From Halomicronema sp. CCY15110 (lineage in GTDB: Bacteria > Cyanobacteriota > Cyanobacteriia > Phormidesmidales > Phormidesmidaceae), in contig NZ_JACSWC010000205.1 of NCBI RefSeq assembly GCF_016888165.1, positions 1 to 46,413 on the forward strand: 46,413 nt of DNA. Reading direction: 5' to 3'. Under the pieces are notes generated by a model. That model saw only the letters and a program-made list of their open reading frames with translations. It did no database searches and was not told where the DNA came from. Positions 8,265 to 16,403 of this stretch are shown one piece after another (position 1 is the stretch's first letter; each line of letters opens with the position of its first letter). The translations under genes were made by a program, and so were the position numbers.

Positions 8265-9230
8265 TCAGATTTCCTGATTGGGCTTCCATTTGGCGGCTCG
8301 TAGGTAGCCTTCGAGAAAGGGCAAGCCGCCGATCGCGGGCAAAAAGTACCGCGAGGTGCAAAGCAACCCCAACGCCGCTGCCGTAGCGGCATCTAAGTAA
8401 GGGGCGTAGAGAAAGACCAGCGCGGCGTCGCGGGTGCCCACTCCGGCGAAGGTGAGGGGCAACAGCCCGGCCAGGATGGCTAACGGCGACAGCGCCAAGC
8501 TCGTCAGGAATGGCACCCAAGCATTCAGCGCCAGGATGAACAGCCAGATTTGCAGCAGGTGCAGGAGCCAGATGAAAACGGAGATGCCGGTGACGCGCAA
8601 AAGCTGACGGCGATCGCGCCAAAAATAGGCGTGCATTTCGCCCCAAGCGACTTGCAGTTGCTTAAATTTGACCTTGATTTTTTGAGGAGCGAGCTGCTGG
8701 CCCAGGGCAAAAAAGAGATTGGCAAATCGCGTTGAGCCCAGTAGCAATAAGCCCCCGGTTAAGCCCGCCAGAATGCACACCGTCATGAGCCAAAAGAAGG
8801 CATCTTTTTGGGGATAGAGCCACAGGCCAAATAAACACCACAGCAGCAGCGATAGCAAATCGCAGGCTTTTTCAAACACCACGAGGGACAGGGCGAGGGA
8901 CGTACTCAAATGGCCGCGATCGCGCATGAAATAGGCCTTGGCAATATCCCCCGCTTTCGACGGCAACACCATGTTCAACACGCAGGCCGCCAAAATGAGC
9001 CGATTGGCTTCCCAAAACGGCAGGGGCTGATGGGGCGGCATGAGCCAGCGCAACCGCAGAGCCGTGATCAGGGTGATGGGCACCACCATGCCGAGCCCGA
9101 CCATTAGCCAACCGAAGTGAGAGTGCCGCAAAACTGCCAAGAGATCTTGGAACGGAATGCGCCAGTAAATCAGCCCCAGGATAACCAGACTGACGGCAAT
9201 GGAAATCAGCCGTTTTCCCCGATTACTCAT
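8265..9230 (-). CDS. Lysylphosphatidylglycerol synthase TM / YbhN-like membrane protein
   Basis: This is a polytopic inner-membrane protein of 321 residues with about 8 hydrophobic segments. It matches the LPG_synthase_TM/UPF0104 family in layout. Family marks include the RLRWLM segment after TM2, and the VLPSKAGDIAKAYFMR region followed by a long helix with FEKACDLLSL. Members are linked to flipping or modifying glycolipids. It overlaps the upstream gene by 4 bases and is the last gene of the cluster, consistent with a transport step for a glycan or glycolipid made by that cluster. Confidence 0.85.
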   Translation of the reverse strand: MSNRGKRLISIAVSLVILGLIYWRIPFQDLLAVLRHSHFGWLMVGLGMVVPITLITALRLRWLMPPHQPLPFWEANRLILAACVLNMVLPSKAGDIAKAYFMRDRGHLSTSLALSLVVFEKACDLLSLLLWCLFGLWLYPQKDAFFWLMTVCILAGLTGGLLLLGSTRFANLFFALGQQLAPQKIKVKFKQLQVAWGEMHAYFWRDRRQLLRVTGISVFIWLLHLLQIWLFILALNAWVPFLTSLALSPLAILAGLLPLTFAGVGTRDAALVFLYAPYLDAATAAALGLLCTSRYFLPAIGGLPFLEGYLRAAKWKPNQEI

Positions 9231-10870
9231 CGGCTGATTTCCTGGTGATGTCCGCGATCGCCCTCGGCCTCGATGGCGTTAGCGTCCCACTGCACTTTAA
9301 TCACCTGCGCTTGCTCCAGGGGCACAGGCTCCGGCGGCAGCAGCGATGGCAGCAGCTCTTCGCGACTGAAGCTATCGGCGCTGGCCACGTGTCGCAAGTT
9401 TTGACGCGGACTGGCGATCGCCCTCCCCCCCGGCCATGCCCCCAAGCGATCGTGCAAAGTCACTCCCCCCGGCCCCCATGCAATCGTGCGCTCGAAACCG
9501 GGGCCAGTACCGCTGCCGGGACGAAAGATCATGGCTCGTTTGAGTAGCGGAATCAGCCGTTGTCGGAGCACAAACGCCAAGAGCCGCAGGATGCTGTGCT
9601 TGATCGGCGTGGGCACATGAAAGCTGGTTCGCGGACAGTGACCGGAAATGCGTAGGGAATTGTCTTCATAGGCGATCGCCCAATCTGCCGACCACCAGTT
9701 AGAAGTCCATCCTTTTTGCCCTTGCCGAATGCGCCAGCCGTATTCCACAATCGGCGGCTGTCCTGCTGACTGGTGCCGATGAATGCGGACTAAGCCGCCT
9801 TTGCGAGCCGCCACATAAGCCGTCCAGGGTTGCGCGTGGGGACGATAAACCGCGTACCCACAGCCCGGTAACCAGAGGGCTTCTGACCAGGTGGGCAACT
9901 GGGCGGGCTGCATGGCGGCGAGGTAGGGCAGGCTGCGCACAATGCTGGCAAAGAGGTAGTGGCAATGGTAGCGATCGTCGGTGCTCCAGGCAAAATGATG
10001 GGGCTGGTCGAGGTCGCGAAATAGCGTTTCGACCAGCCAGGTGGCGGTGGGGTTCCAGGATGCGGCCCGCACCAGCCCGTAGGGCACCACGTAGTCGGTA
10101 TTGCGGCTGTTGAGGGTACTCGGCAACCGCCCGTCGCCCCCCACCAGTGGGGCCAAAAAGGCGATCGCCCGGTCAATGGCGGCGATCGCCCGCTCATCCC
10201 CAGTCGCGTCGTGATAGTCGATCAGGGCATCCAGGGTGACGGTTAAATAGCCAAAATCTGGCCCCCCATATTCGTTAAACCAGCCTTCGGGATGCTGGGC
10301 CTGAAACAGTTGCGTTGCCAGCACTTGAATTCGACTGGCTAAATTGGGCACCAGTCCCGCTTTAGCGGCAAGAGCTAAGCCCGCTAAACCCGCTGCCTGC
10401 TGATTGGTGGCTCCCGCTTCTACGCGATTGGCCAGGTGCTGAGCCAGGCGACGCAGCGGCTCCCGATGGACTTGGGCGGCCAGGTGCGGGGCGTGGGTTT
10501 CCCAATCCAGCAGCAGGCGACCAGCGGCATACAGGCCAAACGCCGCTGGCGGATAGCCGGCTTCAAAGGGGTAATATTCATCCACTCGACCCTGGCGATC
10601 AACCTGTCGAGCTAGGGCGTTGAGGGCGGCGACAGCCCAGCGATCGCCTTGCGGTGTCGGCTCCAAGGAGGGCACCTGTCCCGTGCGGATGGCCTCTAGG
10701 GTAAACGCTCCCTGCTGCAAAATGCTGGAGGGAAAATCGCGGATTTTGTAATGCCAGTAGTTGCGGTCAAAGCAGCCAAAGGTGGGGGAATCGGGATCGC
10801 GATCGCACTGCGTCAAGACGCGGGGCACCTGATGTTCGACGTAGCTTTGGAAGATGGGCAACAGGGGCAT
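9227..10870 (-). CDS. Hypothetical protein, probable alpha/alpha-toroid (heparinase II/III-like)
   Basis: I do not recognise a firm family. The N-terminal about 300 residues are helix-rich with repeated segments typical of (alpha/alpha) toroids. A second half is rich in Trp, Tyr and His and beta-prone, resembling the two-part layout of heparinase II/III-like or polysaccharide-lyase-like proteins (for example EYGGPDFGYLTVTLDAL and RNTDYVVPYGL). No signal peptide is obvious. The position between an FrhB-like gene and a flippase-like gene suggests action on a carbohydrate substrate; this is inference. The gene overlaps the next one by 4 bases, so translation is probably coupled. Confidence 0.75.
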   Translation of the reverse strand: MPLLPIFQSYVEHQVPRVLTQCDRDPDSPTFGCFDRNYWHYKIRDFPSSILQQGAFTLEAIRTGQVPSLEPTPQGDRWAVAALNALARQVDRQGRVDEYYPFEAGYPPAAFGLYAAGRLLLDWETHAPHLAAQVHREPLRRLAQHLANRVEAGATNQQAAGLAGLALAAKAGLVPNLASRIQVLATQLFQAQHPEGWFNEYGGPDFGYLTVTLDALIDYHDATGDERAIAAIDRAIAFLAPLVGGDGRLPSTLNSRNTDYVVPYGLVRAASWNPTATWLVETLFRDLDQPHHFAWSTDDRYHCHYLFASIVRSLPYLAAMQPAQLPTWSEALWLPGCGYAVYRPHAQPWTAYVAARKGGLVRIHRHQSAGQPPIVEYGWRIRQGQKGWTSNWWSADWAIAYEDNSLRISGHCPRTSFHVPTPIKHSILRLLAFVLRQRLIPLLKRAMIFRPGSGTGPGFERTIAWGPGGVTLHDRLGAWPGGRAIASPRQNLRHVASADSFSREELLPSLLPPEPVPLEQAQVIKVQWDANAIEAEGDRGHHQEISR

Positions 10871-10959
10871 GGGTAAGCAGCAGGGATGGAGGAGAGGTGA
10901 AAAAGCCGTTGAGGAGCAGGGGAGCTAGGGAGTAGGGTAGAAAGGGAGCGGCGCTCGAT

Positions 10960-12381
10960 TTAGTCGTCTGAGTGACCCACTCCGGCTCCGGTGGCGGCAG
11001 GGTGGGTGAGTTCGGCCCAGCGATCGCCAGCCCCCTCGACCACAAACTGGGTTTGGCCGAGCCCTTTACGTTTGGTGGGTTTCGACAGGCCTTTCCAGGT
11101 TTTGCGCAGGGTGTTGAAGGCTGGCCCAACCAAGCCCAGGGGCAAACGGGCAATCACCCAACGGGCCAAGGGCCAACGACCGATCGCGAAGGAACCGCTG
11201 ATCACCCGTTCGACTCGATAACGACTGCGATCGATCGCCGCTGGGCGGTAACCAAAGTCAGGAATGGGCTGTCCCCGCCGCTGTTGCCAATCCAGCCGAA
11301 TGTAGGTGCCGCGTTTTTTGAAATCCAGCATGTGACCATGCATGGCGAGGGCTTGACTGACTTCAATGGGGGTCAGTTCCAGGGCCTGCTGATCTTGCAT
11401 GGCTTGTAGGGTGGCACTGGCCAGGGGCGTCCGCGCCACGATGACGGAATGGCCTCCCCCCGCCGATTCAAACTGGGGCGACCAGGCATCGCCCACCGAC
11501 AGATCGGTCAACTCGTTGGTAAAGTCAGGGATGATCTGGCAGTTGCGCGAAATGTAGAACGGAATCAAATAGTTGTAATAGAACTTTTGCGCCCGGAACA
11601 CGCGCCCGTCCTCGACTTCGACCTGCAAATAACCGGGCCATTCTCCCGCCCGCCACTGGAGCGAGGTAATGGCGAGGCGATCGGCTACGCCCTGCGATCG
11701 CAAAAAGGCCCGCACCGCCCCCAAATACATATTCGTGCCCGTGTAGGGGCCAGCAACAAACACCACCTTTTGGGCGGCGGGATGTCCGGCAGCCTGCAAC
11801 ATGCGCAGCGTGGCGACCTGTTCTGGCAGGCCCACAAAGGCCAGCTTGCCGTCAAACGCCGCCATCTCCGGCAGCAGGGTCAGCATGGGAGTCACCGCAT
11901 AGACACTTTGGGCGGCCGCCAGCACTTCTTCCCGATTGCGGGCAATCAGGGGGGTGGCGCGTTCTGGGGTTTTGTATCCCTGTTGCAGCACGATCGCTCC
12001 ATCCACCTGCCCCGTTTCCAGCAAATGGATCAGCACGCGGCTGATGACGCCCCCAGAAGCGCCCCGGCGGCGAATCCCCGGTTCGGCGGCGTAACCGGTG
12101 AACACCTGACGATAGGGGCCGAGTAGCCAGTCGTCCGGCAACGAGCCATGCAGCCATTGAAATAACTCAGGATAGGGCGTCCCGCGACCAGAACAGACTG
12201 ACCAGGTCAGGGCCAACGCGTCGGCATCAGCGGCTTGGGGCTGGCGGCGCAGATGAGGCAGGGGGCCGCGATCGGTTTCCTGAACATCCAGCAAATCGGG
12301 ACAGAGCCCCACACAAGCCCCGCAGTGGGTGCAGTTTCCGGGCTGAATCACCTGTTGTTGCAACCGATCCCAATCGTTCAT
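10960..12381 (-). CDS. FrhB/FdhB-family Fe-S flavoprotein (coenzyme F420 hydrogenase beta-subunit-like)
   Basis: The N-terminus carries a ferredoxin-like cluster motif with Cys17, Cys20, Cys23 and Cys27 ([12 protein letters not shown]). About residues 90-115 follow the FrhB/FdhB N-domain pattern [16 protein letters not shown]. The larger C-terminal domain fits FrhB_FdhB_C. Family members are electron-transfer or reductase subunits that use FAD and Fe-S clusters. Cyanobacterial relatives include the divinyl-chlorophyllide reductase BciB, but the gene context here is glycan-like, and similar proteins occur in polysaccharide clusters. The ATG at 12381 gives [10 protein letters not shown]; an in-frame ATG at 12402 adds seven residues. 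The exact reaction is unknown. Confidence 0.82.
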   Translation of the reverse strand: MNDWDRLQQQVIQPGNCTHCGACVGLCPDLLDVQETDRGPLPHLRRQPQAADADALALTWSVCSGRGTPYPELFQWLHGSLPDDWLLGPYRQVFTGYAAEPGIRRRGASGGVISRVLIHLLETGQVDGAIVLQQGYKTPERATPLIARNREEVLAAAQSVYAVTPMLTLLPEMAAFDGKLAFVGLPEQVATLRMLQAAGHPAAQKVVFVAGPYTGTNMYLGAVRAFLRSQGVADRLAITSLQWRAGEWPGYLQVEVEDGRVFRAQKFYYNYLIPFYISRNCQIIPDFTNELTDLSVGDAWSPQFESAGGGHSVIVARTPLASATLQAMQDQQALELTPIEVSQALAMHGHMLDFKKRGTYIRLDWQQRRGQPIPDFGYRPAAIDRSRYRVERVISGSFAIGRWPLARWVIARLPLGLVGPAFNTLRKTWKGLSKPTKRKGLGQTQFVVEGAGDRWAELTHPAATGAGVGHSDD

Positions 12382-12460
12382 GATCCATCCAAGCGTCCGC
12401 ATCCAACTTTATCAAGATTCTGAATCATCCCATCTGCGGGCTAATCGATTGCGCCAGAGA

Positions 12461-14248
12461 CTAGGGAGCGGACTGGGCCGATCTCGCCACGCAATTGGCA
12501 TCCAGCACCGTCCAGCGATCGCGCTCAAACACCGCACACGATTGCACCGCCTGACTGACTATCGGTACCTGGCCTTGGGCAATCTGCTCCGTGGCCTGAT
12601 CCGCCACTGGTTGAAATTGCCGCATCCATTTACTGTCACTCACATAGGTCGGCGCAAAAGCGTGGTGATCGAGCAGCCAAAAATCGACGCCATATTGCTG
12701 AATAAAGGCCGCGACCACCGCCGGCTCATCCGTGTACTGGGCGATGAGCAGGTCGATGACGCGCTGGCGAAACTGCCGATAATACTCGGTGTGGTAGGCC
12801 AAGCCATGCTCTTGGGAGACGAGCACAGAGCGGCCCGCAAAGGACGGAATGTTACTGGCTTCGTTCGACAGGGAGGCGATGAGGCTGTCTTGGGGCTGAC
12901 TCTGAAAAAACTCGTACAGCTCGCCCGAGTCGGCCAAATCGTAGTACGCCGTTTTGGGGTAGTTATTCAGAAAGAGCGGATAGTAGAAGAACGTCGTGAT
13001 GAAAAACGTGGCGACGAATAGCAACGGGAAACCTTTGCCCACCCAACGTTTTAGCTGATGGTTCTGGGGCGATCGCCCGCTCGTGGTGGCTGATCGACTC
13101 CAGCGATCGCCCCACTGAAACAGCGCCTCAAATAAAAAGACCCACACCATGCCCGCCGCCAGCACCAACACCACCCGAATCGTGTGACTGGTATAGCGGC
13201 TCGGCAAATGCAACTCAAAGAGCAATAGATGGGCCAGCAGAAACAGCCCAAACGACACCACCAATAGCTGGCCCAGCAAGTCCACATGGGGGCGCACCAG
13301 CTGTCTCAAGGACGTTTGCGTTTTGGCCGATGACCAGAGAAACCAGGGCAGCAAAAGCCCCACCCAGCTAGTCACGGGAATCGAGGTGCGCCGATGAAAA
13401 ATGCCGCTGCGCCCCGGATAGCCATCTAACCAAAAAGCCATATCTGGCCGAAAAAAGGCGTTGCGCCCGCCGGGCTGAAACTCCGGCATCGTCTGGGCCT
13501 CGGCCCGACTCACAATACTGCCAAACTCCGCTAGGTTGCCCGTGTAAAAGGCCAACGCCAGAATGAGGGCCATCCCCGCTGCCACTACGCTGTAATCGTG
13601 CCAGTCAGTCGATAGCCGAAACCGCCCCTTTTGCCACTGGGCGAGCCGCAGCACCAGTACCCCCACGGAAATCAAAATAATCGGGGGATAAAAAATCGCC
13701 TGTAACACCAACACCAGCGCACCCCGCCATCGCGCTTGGCGCAGCACATACAGCAGAAAGGCAATCAGTAAAGGATAGAGAAAGGCCCGTGGCGTTGCTG
13801 AAGAGATTTCATCTGACCCCCACAGGGCTTGATTGAGCAGGGCAGCAGAAATAAACGCGGCGAACGGCAGGGGAAAGATTTCCAGACTTAAAAAGAAGCC
13901 ATAGCCGACCGTGATCACCCCGAGGAAGAACGGCAAAACCTTGCTCACAAAGTCGGGAGTGAAGCCCAGCATCGCCAGGCTGCGATACAGCCACTCATAG
14001 CCAATCGGCGCTGCCGCCTGAAAGTAATCGGCAATCAAATCGTTGGGAAACAGCGCCGGATCCAAAAACCGCTGCATCCAAAAAATATGCTGCCGCGCAT
14101 CATCCTGCACCACATAGTCACTGGCGAAGGCTTGTTGCAGCGCCAGACTGCCATAGATGACGGCAAACATCATGCTGAGCCCCAGCCAGAAATATCGACT
14201 CCGCTGGGAGCGTTGCGTTAGTAAGGCCAATGCAGGGGAAAGAGCCAT
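12461..14248 (-). CDS. Large polytopic membrane protein, GT-C/EPS-polymerase-like
   Basis: The 595-residue protein has many hydrophobic helices (roughly 10-13). After the first one a periplasmic loop contains DYVVQDDARQHIFWMQRF, resembling the acidic first loop of GT-C glycosyltransferases. The C-terminal about 150 residues are soluble. No specific family can be named. Together with the glycosyltransferase 50 bases upstream in transcription order, it probably handles a lipid-linked sugar or polymer. Confidence 0.78.
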   Translation of the reverse strand: MALSPALALLTQRSQRSRYFWLGLSMMFAVIYGSLALQQAFASDYVVQDDARQHIFWMQRFLDPALFPNDLIADYFQAAAPIGYEWLYRSLAMLGFTPDFVSKVLPFFLGVITVGYGFFLSLEIFPLPFAAFISAALLNQALWGSDEISSATPRAFLYPLLIAFLLYVLRQARWRGALVLVLQAIFYPPIILISVGVLVLRLAQWQKGRFRLSTDWHDYSVVAAGMALILALAFYTGNLAEFGSIVSRAEAQTMPEFQPGGRNAFFRPDMAFWLDGYPGRSGIFHRRTSIPVTSWVGLLLPWFLWSSAKTQTSLRQLVRPHVDLLGQLLVVSFGLFLLAHLLLFELHLPSRYTSHTIRVVLVLAAGMVWVFLFEALFQWGDRWSRSATTSGRSPQNHQLKRWVGKGFPLLFVATFFITTFFYYPLFLNNYPKTAYYDLADSGELYEFFQSQPQDSLIASLSNEASNIPSFAGRSVLVSQEHGLAYHTEYYRQFRQRVIDLLIAQYTDEPAVVAAFIQQYGVDFWLLDHHAFAPTYVSDSKWMRQFQPVADQATEQIAQGQVPIVSQAVQSCAVFERDRWTVLDANCVARSAQSAP

Positions 14249-14298
14249 AAATCTGAGGGGAAAACAGCGTCAAAAGCAGCATCAAACAGAGCACAGGC

Positions 14299-15267
14299 TC
14301 AGCCATCATGGGAGCGAGAACGGGGCTGAGTCCAATGGGAACGACGCAGGTGCAGTTGATTTTCTTCCAGAATTTTGCGATTCACTGCGAGCAGGTCGGC
14401 CACGAAGCCCAAAATCCAGAGTTGAAAGCCCATCAGCATGAGAACCGCTGCCAAAATCAAACTCGGGACGTGCGATCGCGGCGTACCGCCAAAGTACAGC
14501 ACCAGCCACCGCACCCCGATGAGAAAACCGGCGGTAAACGGCACCGTCCCCGCCAGCGCAAAGAACCGCAGGGGCCGATAGGTCATGAAAATGCGCAGGA
14601 TGGTGAAGAGCGATCGCTGCACATATACCGGAATGCTTTTGACCAGGCGCGAGGGTCGCAGATCCGCGTTGGTGTGAACCGGGACAGACTCCACCTTCAT
14701 GCCCTTTTGCCCGGTCTGAATGATGGTTTCCAGGGTGTAAGTGTATTCGTTGAAAACGTTGAATTTCAGCGCGGCCTCGCGACTAAAAGCCCGAAAGCCG
14801 CTGGGCGCATCGGGGATTTGGGTATTGCTGGCGAGCCGCACCGCCCAACTGCCCAGCTTTTGCAACTGCTTTTTGACCGGGGAAAAGTGGGGAATGTCTT
14901 GAATCGGGCGCGCGCCCACCACCATGTCAGCCTCACCTTGCAGAATCGGATCAATCAGGTGGGGAATATCGGCGGCGTTGTATTGGTTATCGGCGTCGGT
15001 ATTCACAATGATGTCTGCCCCTGCCCGCACCGACGCTTCGATGCCCGTCATAAAGGCTCTGGCCAGTCCCTGATTGTAGGGAAGCCGCACCACATGGTGA
15101 ACGCCAGCCGATCGCGCCACTGCCACCGTGCGATCCCAACTGCCGTCATCAATGATCAGCCATTCCACCTGGTCAATGCCGGGCAGGCTGGTCGGCAATT
15201 CTGACAGAGTGAGGCCGAGGGTCGCTTCTTCGTTGTAACAGGGAATCTGAATGATGAGCTTAACCAT
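14299..15267 (-). CDS. Family 2 glycosyltransferase with two C-terminal membrane helices
   Basis: This is a GT-A fold enzyme of the dolichyl-/polyprenyl-phosphate sugar transferase type. It would transfer a sugar from a nucleotide donor to a lipid phosphate at the inner face of the membrane. Visible elements are IPCYNEE at residues 8-14, DDGS at 40-43 and the metal-binding DAD at 91-93 in NTDADNQY. An acceptor-site helix follows, and there are two membrane helices at about 235-260 and 268-292. It is first in a five-gene minus-strand cluster that runs to 8265. Confidence 0.92.
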   Translation of the reverse strand: MVKLIIQIPCYNEEATLGLTLSELPTSLPGIDQVEWLIIDDGSWDRTVAVARSAGVHHVVRLPYNQGLARAFMTGIEASVRAGADIIVNTDADNQYNAADIPHLIDPILQGEADMVVGARPIQDIPHFSPVKKQLQKLGSWAVRLASNTQIPDAPSGFRAFSREAALKFNVFNEYTYTLETIIQTGQKGMKVESVPVHTNADLRPSRLVKSIPVYVQRSLFTILRIFMTYRPLRFFALAGTVPFTAGFLIGVRWLVLYFGGTPRSHVPSLILAAVLMLMGFQLWILGFVADLLAVNRKILEENQLHLRRSHWTQPRSRSHDG

Positions 15268-15544
15268 GCAGGCAACCGGGGGCTAGCAGAGTCAATGACG
15301 ATGAGGTTAGCGGCGATCGCCACCCGACGCGCCCCATTAACATCCAGCATCCATCATCCCCCAATGCGGTCGATTGGCACGGGCGATCGCCGAAAAAATT
15401 GCGTCAGTTTCACTCGCTGGTTGCAGGCTACTCTCGGACAGATGGTTTGCTTGAGGAATGGTGCGAGGGTCGTCTCTTCGCGATCGCGGTATTAAAATTA
15501 AGGCAATCTCTCAGCGCAATAATTGCCGCGATCGAGGTCACACC

Positions 15545-16117
15545 ATGGTTCAAACCTCAACTCGATACATTACTCAGGCCGCCTTTGAGCAGCTTTGCCA
15601 CGAGCATCCTGAGCGCCTGATGGAACGTACCGCCCAAGGAGAACTCGTTAACGTGTCACCCGTAGGCGGAGAAGGCAGCAACCAAGAGGCCACTCTCATC
15701 ATCAAAGTGGGTATCTGGAATGAGCGCACCCAACTTGGTCAAGTCTTTAGCTCTCAAGGCGCTTTCCGATTACCCTTTGGCTCGACTCGCGCACCTGATG
15801 TTGCTTGGCTTAGCCAAGACCGCTGGGATGCCTTGACACCGGAACAACGCATTGGCTTTCCGCCCATTTGTCCCGATTTTGTGATTGAGTTGCGGTCTTA
15901 CTCCCTCTCTGGTGGCCAGCTCAAACCCCAATCGCTCGCAGAGTTGCGGACAAAGATGACCGAGTATGTGGCGAGTGGATTGCGGCTGGGGTGGCTCATC
16001 AATCCGCCAGATCAGCAAGTGGAAATTTATCGGCAAGGCCAAGCCGTACAAGTGGTTGCCATGCCCACGGTGTTGTCAGGCGAAGCTGTGCTGCCAGAGT
16101 TTGAGCTGTCAGTCTAA
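15545..16117 (+). CDS. Uma2-family endonuclease
   Basis: This is a PD-(D/E)XK-fold protein of the Uma2/DUF820 family, greatly expanded in cyanobacteria, with poorly known function. Putative active-site residues are Asp85 in APDVAWL, Glu115 in FVIELRS and Lys137 in LRTKMTEY. The C-terminal Y-x8-GWLINP pattern is family-typical. The ATG at 15545 begins MVQTSTRYIT; an upstream extension to 15458 is non-conserved. It is a singleton, transcribed against the adjacent minus-strand genes. Confidence 0.88.
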   Translation: MVQTSTRYITQAAFEQLCHEHPERLMERTAQGELVNVSPVGGEGSNQEATLIIKVGIWNERTQLGQVFSSQGAFRLPFGSTRAPDVAWLSQDRWDALTPEQRIGFPPICPDFVIELRSYSLSGGQLKPQSLAELRTKMTEYVASGLRLGWLINPPDQQVEIYRQGQAVQVVAMPTVLSGEAVLPEFELSV

Positions 16118-16365
16118 GGGCGACTGAACGCTGACATAGGCGATCAGTCTACCGCTCAGAATCAGGGCTGAGCGATGTGCCAAAGGTTGAACGAAAAGGC
16201 CGCTTTCCCGCAACCCTCATCAACATCCAGCCTGCCCTCATACAGTTGATCGGCAGGGCCGCCGCCATTTGGTAGGCTCATGCCAAACCCCAGTTTTCAA
16301 CATAGACGTGGTTTAACTCGAATCACTGTAGTTGCTGGCATTACGGCCTCAGATGAATGAGCGTC

Positions 16366-16396
16366 GGTCAGGGGGAGTGGCTCCTGACCCCTGACC
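16366..16396 (-). terminator. Hairpin at the 3' end of the CHRD gene
   Basis: A perfect 9-bp stem (16366-16374 with 16388-16396) lies just past the minus-strand stop at 16404. There is no clear T-tract, so it may be a processing hairpin or repeat. The rest of 16118-16403 shows nothing recognisable. Confidence 0.45.
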
Positions 16397-16403
16397 GGAC
16401 GCA

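Noticed and set aside
14308-15204. 298-codon + strand frame opposite the glycosyltransferase
   Set aside because: Fully antisense to a clear GT2 gene; GC-rich codons leave such frames open.
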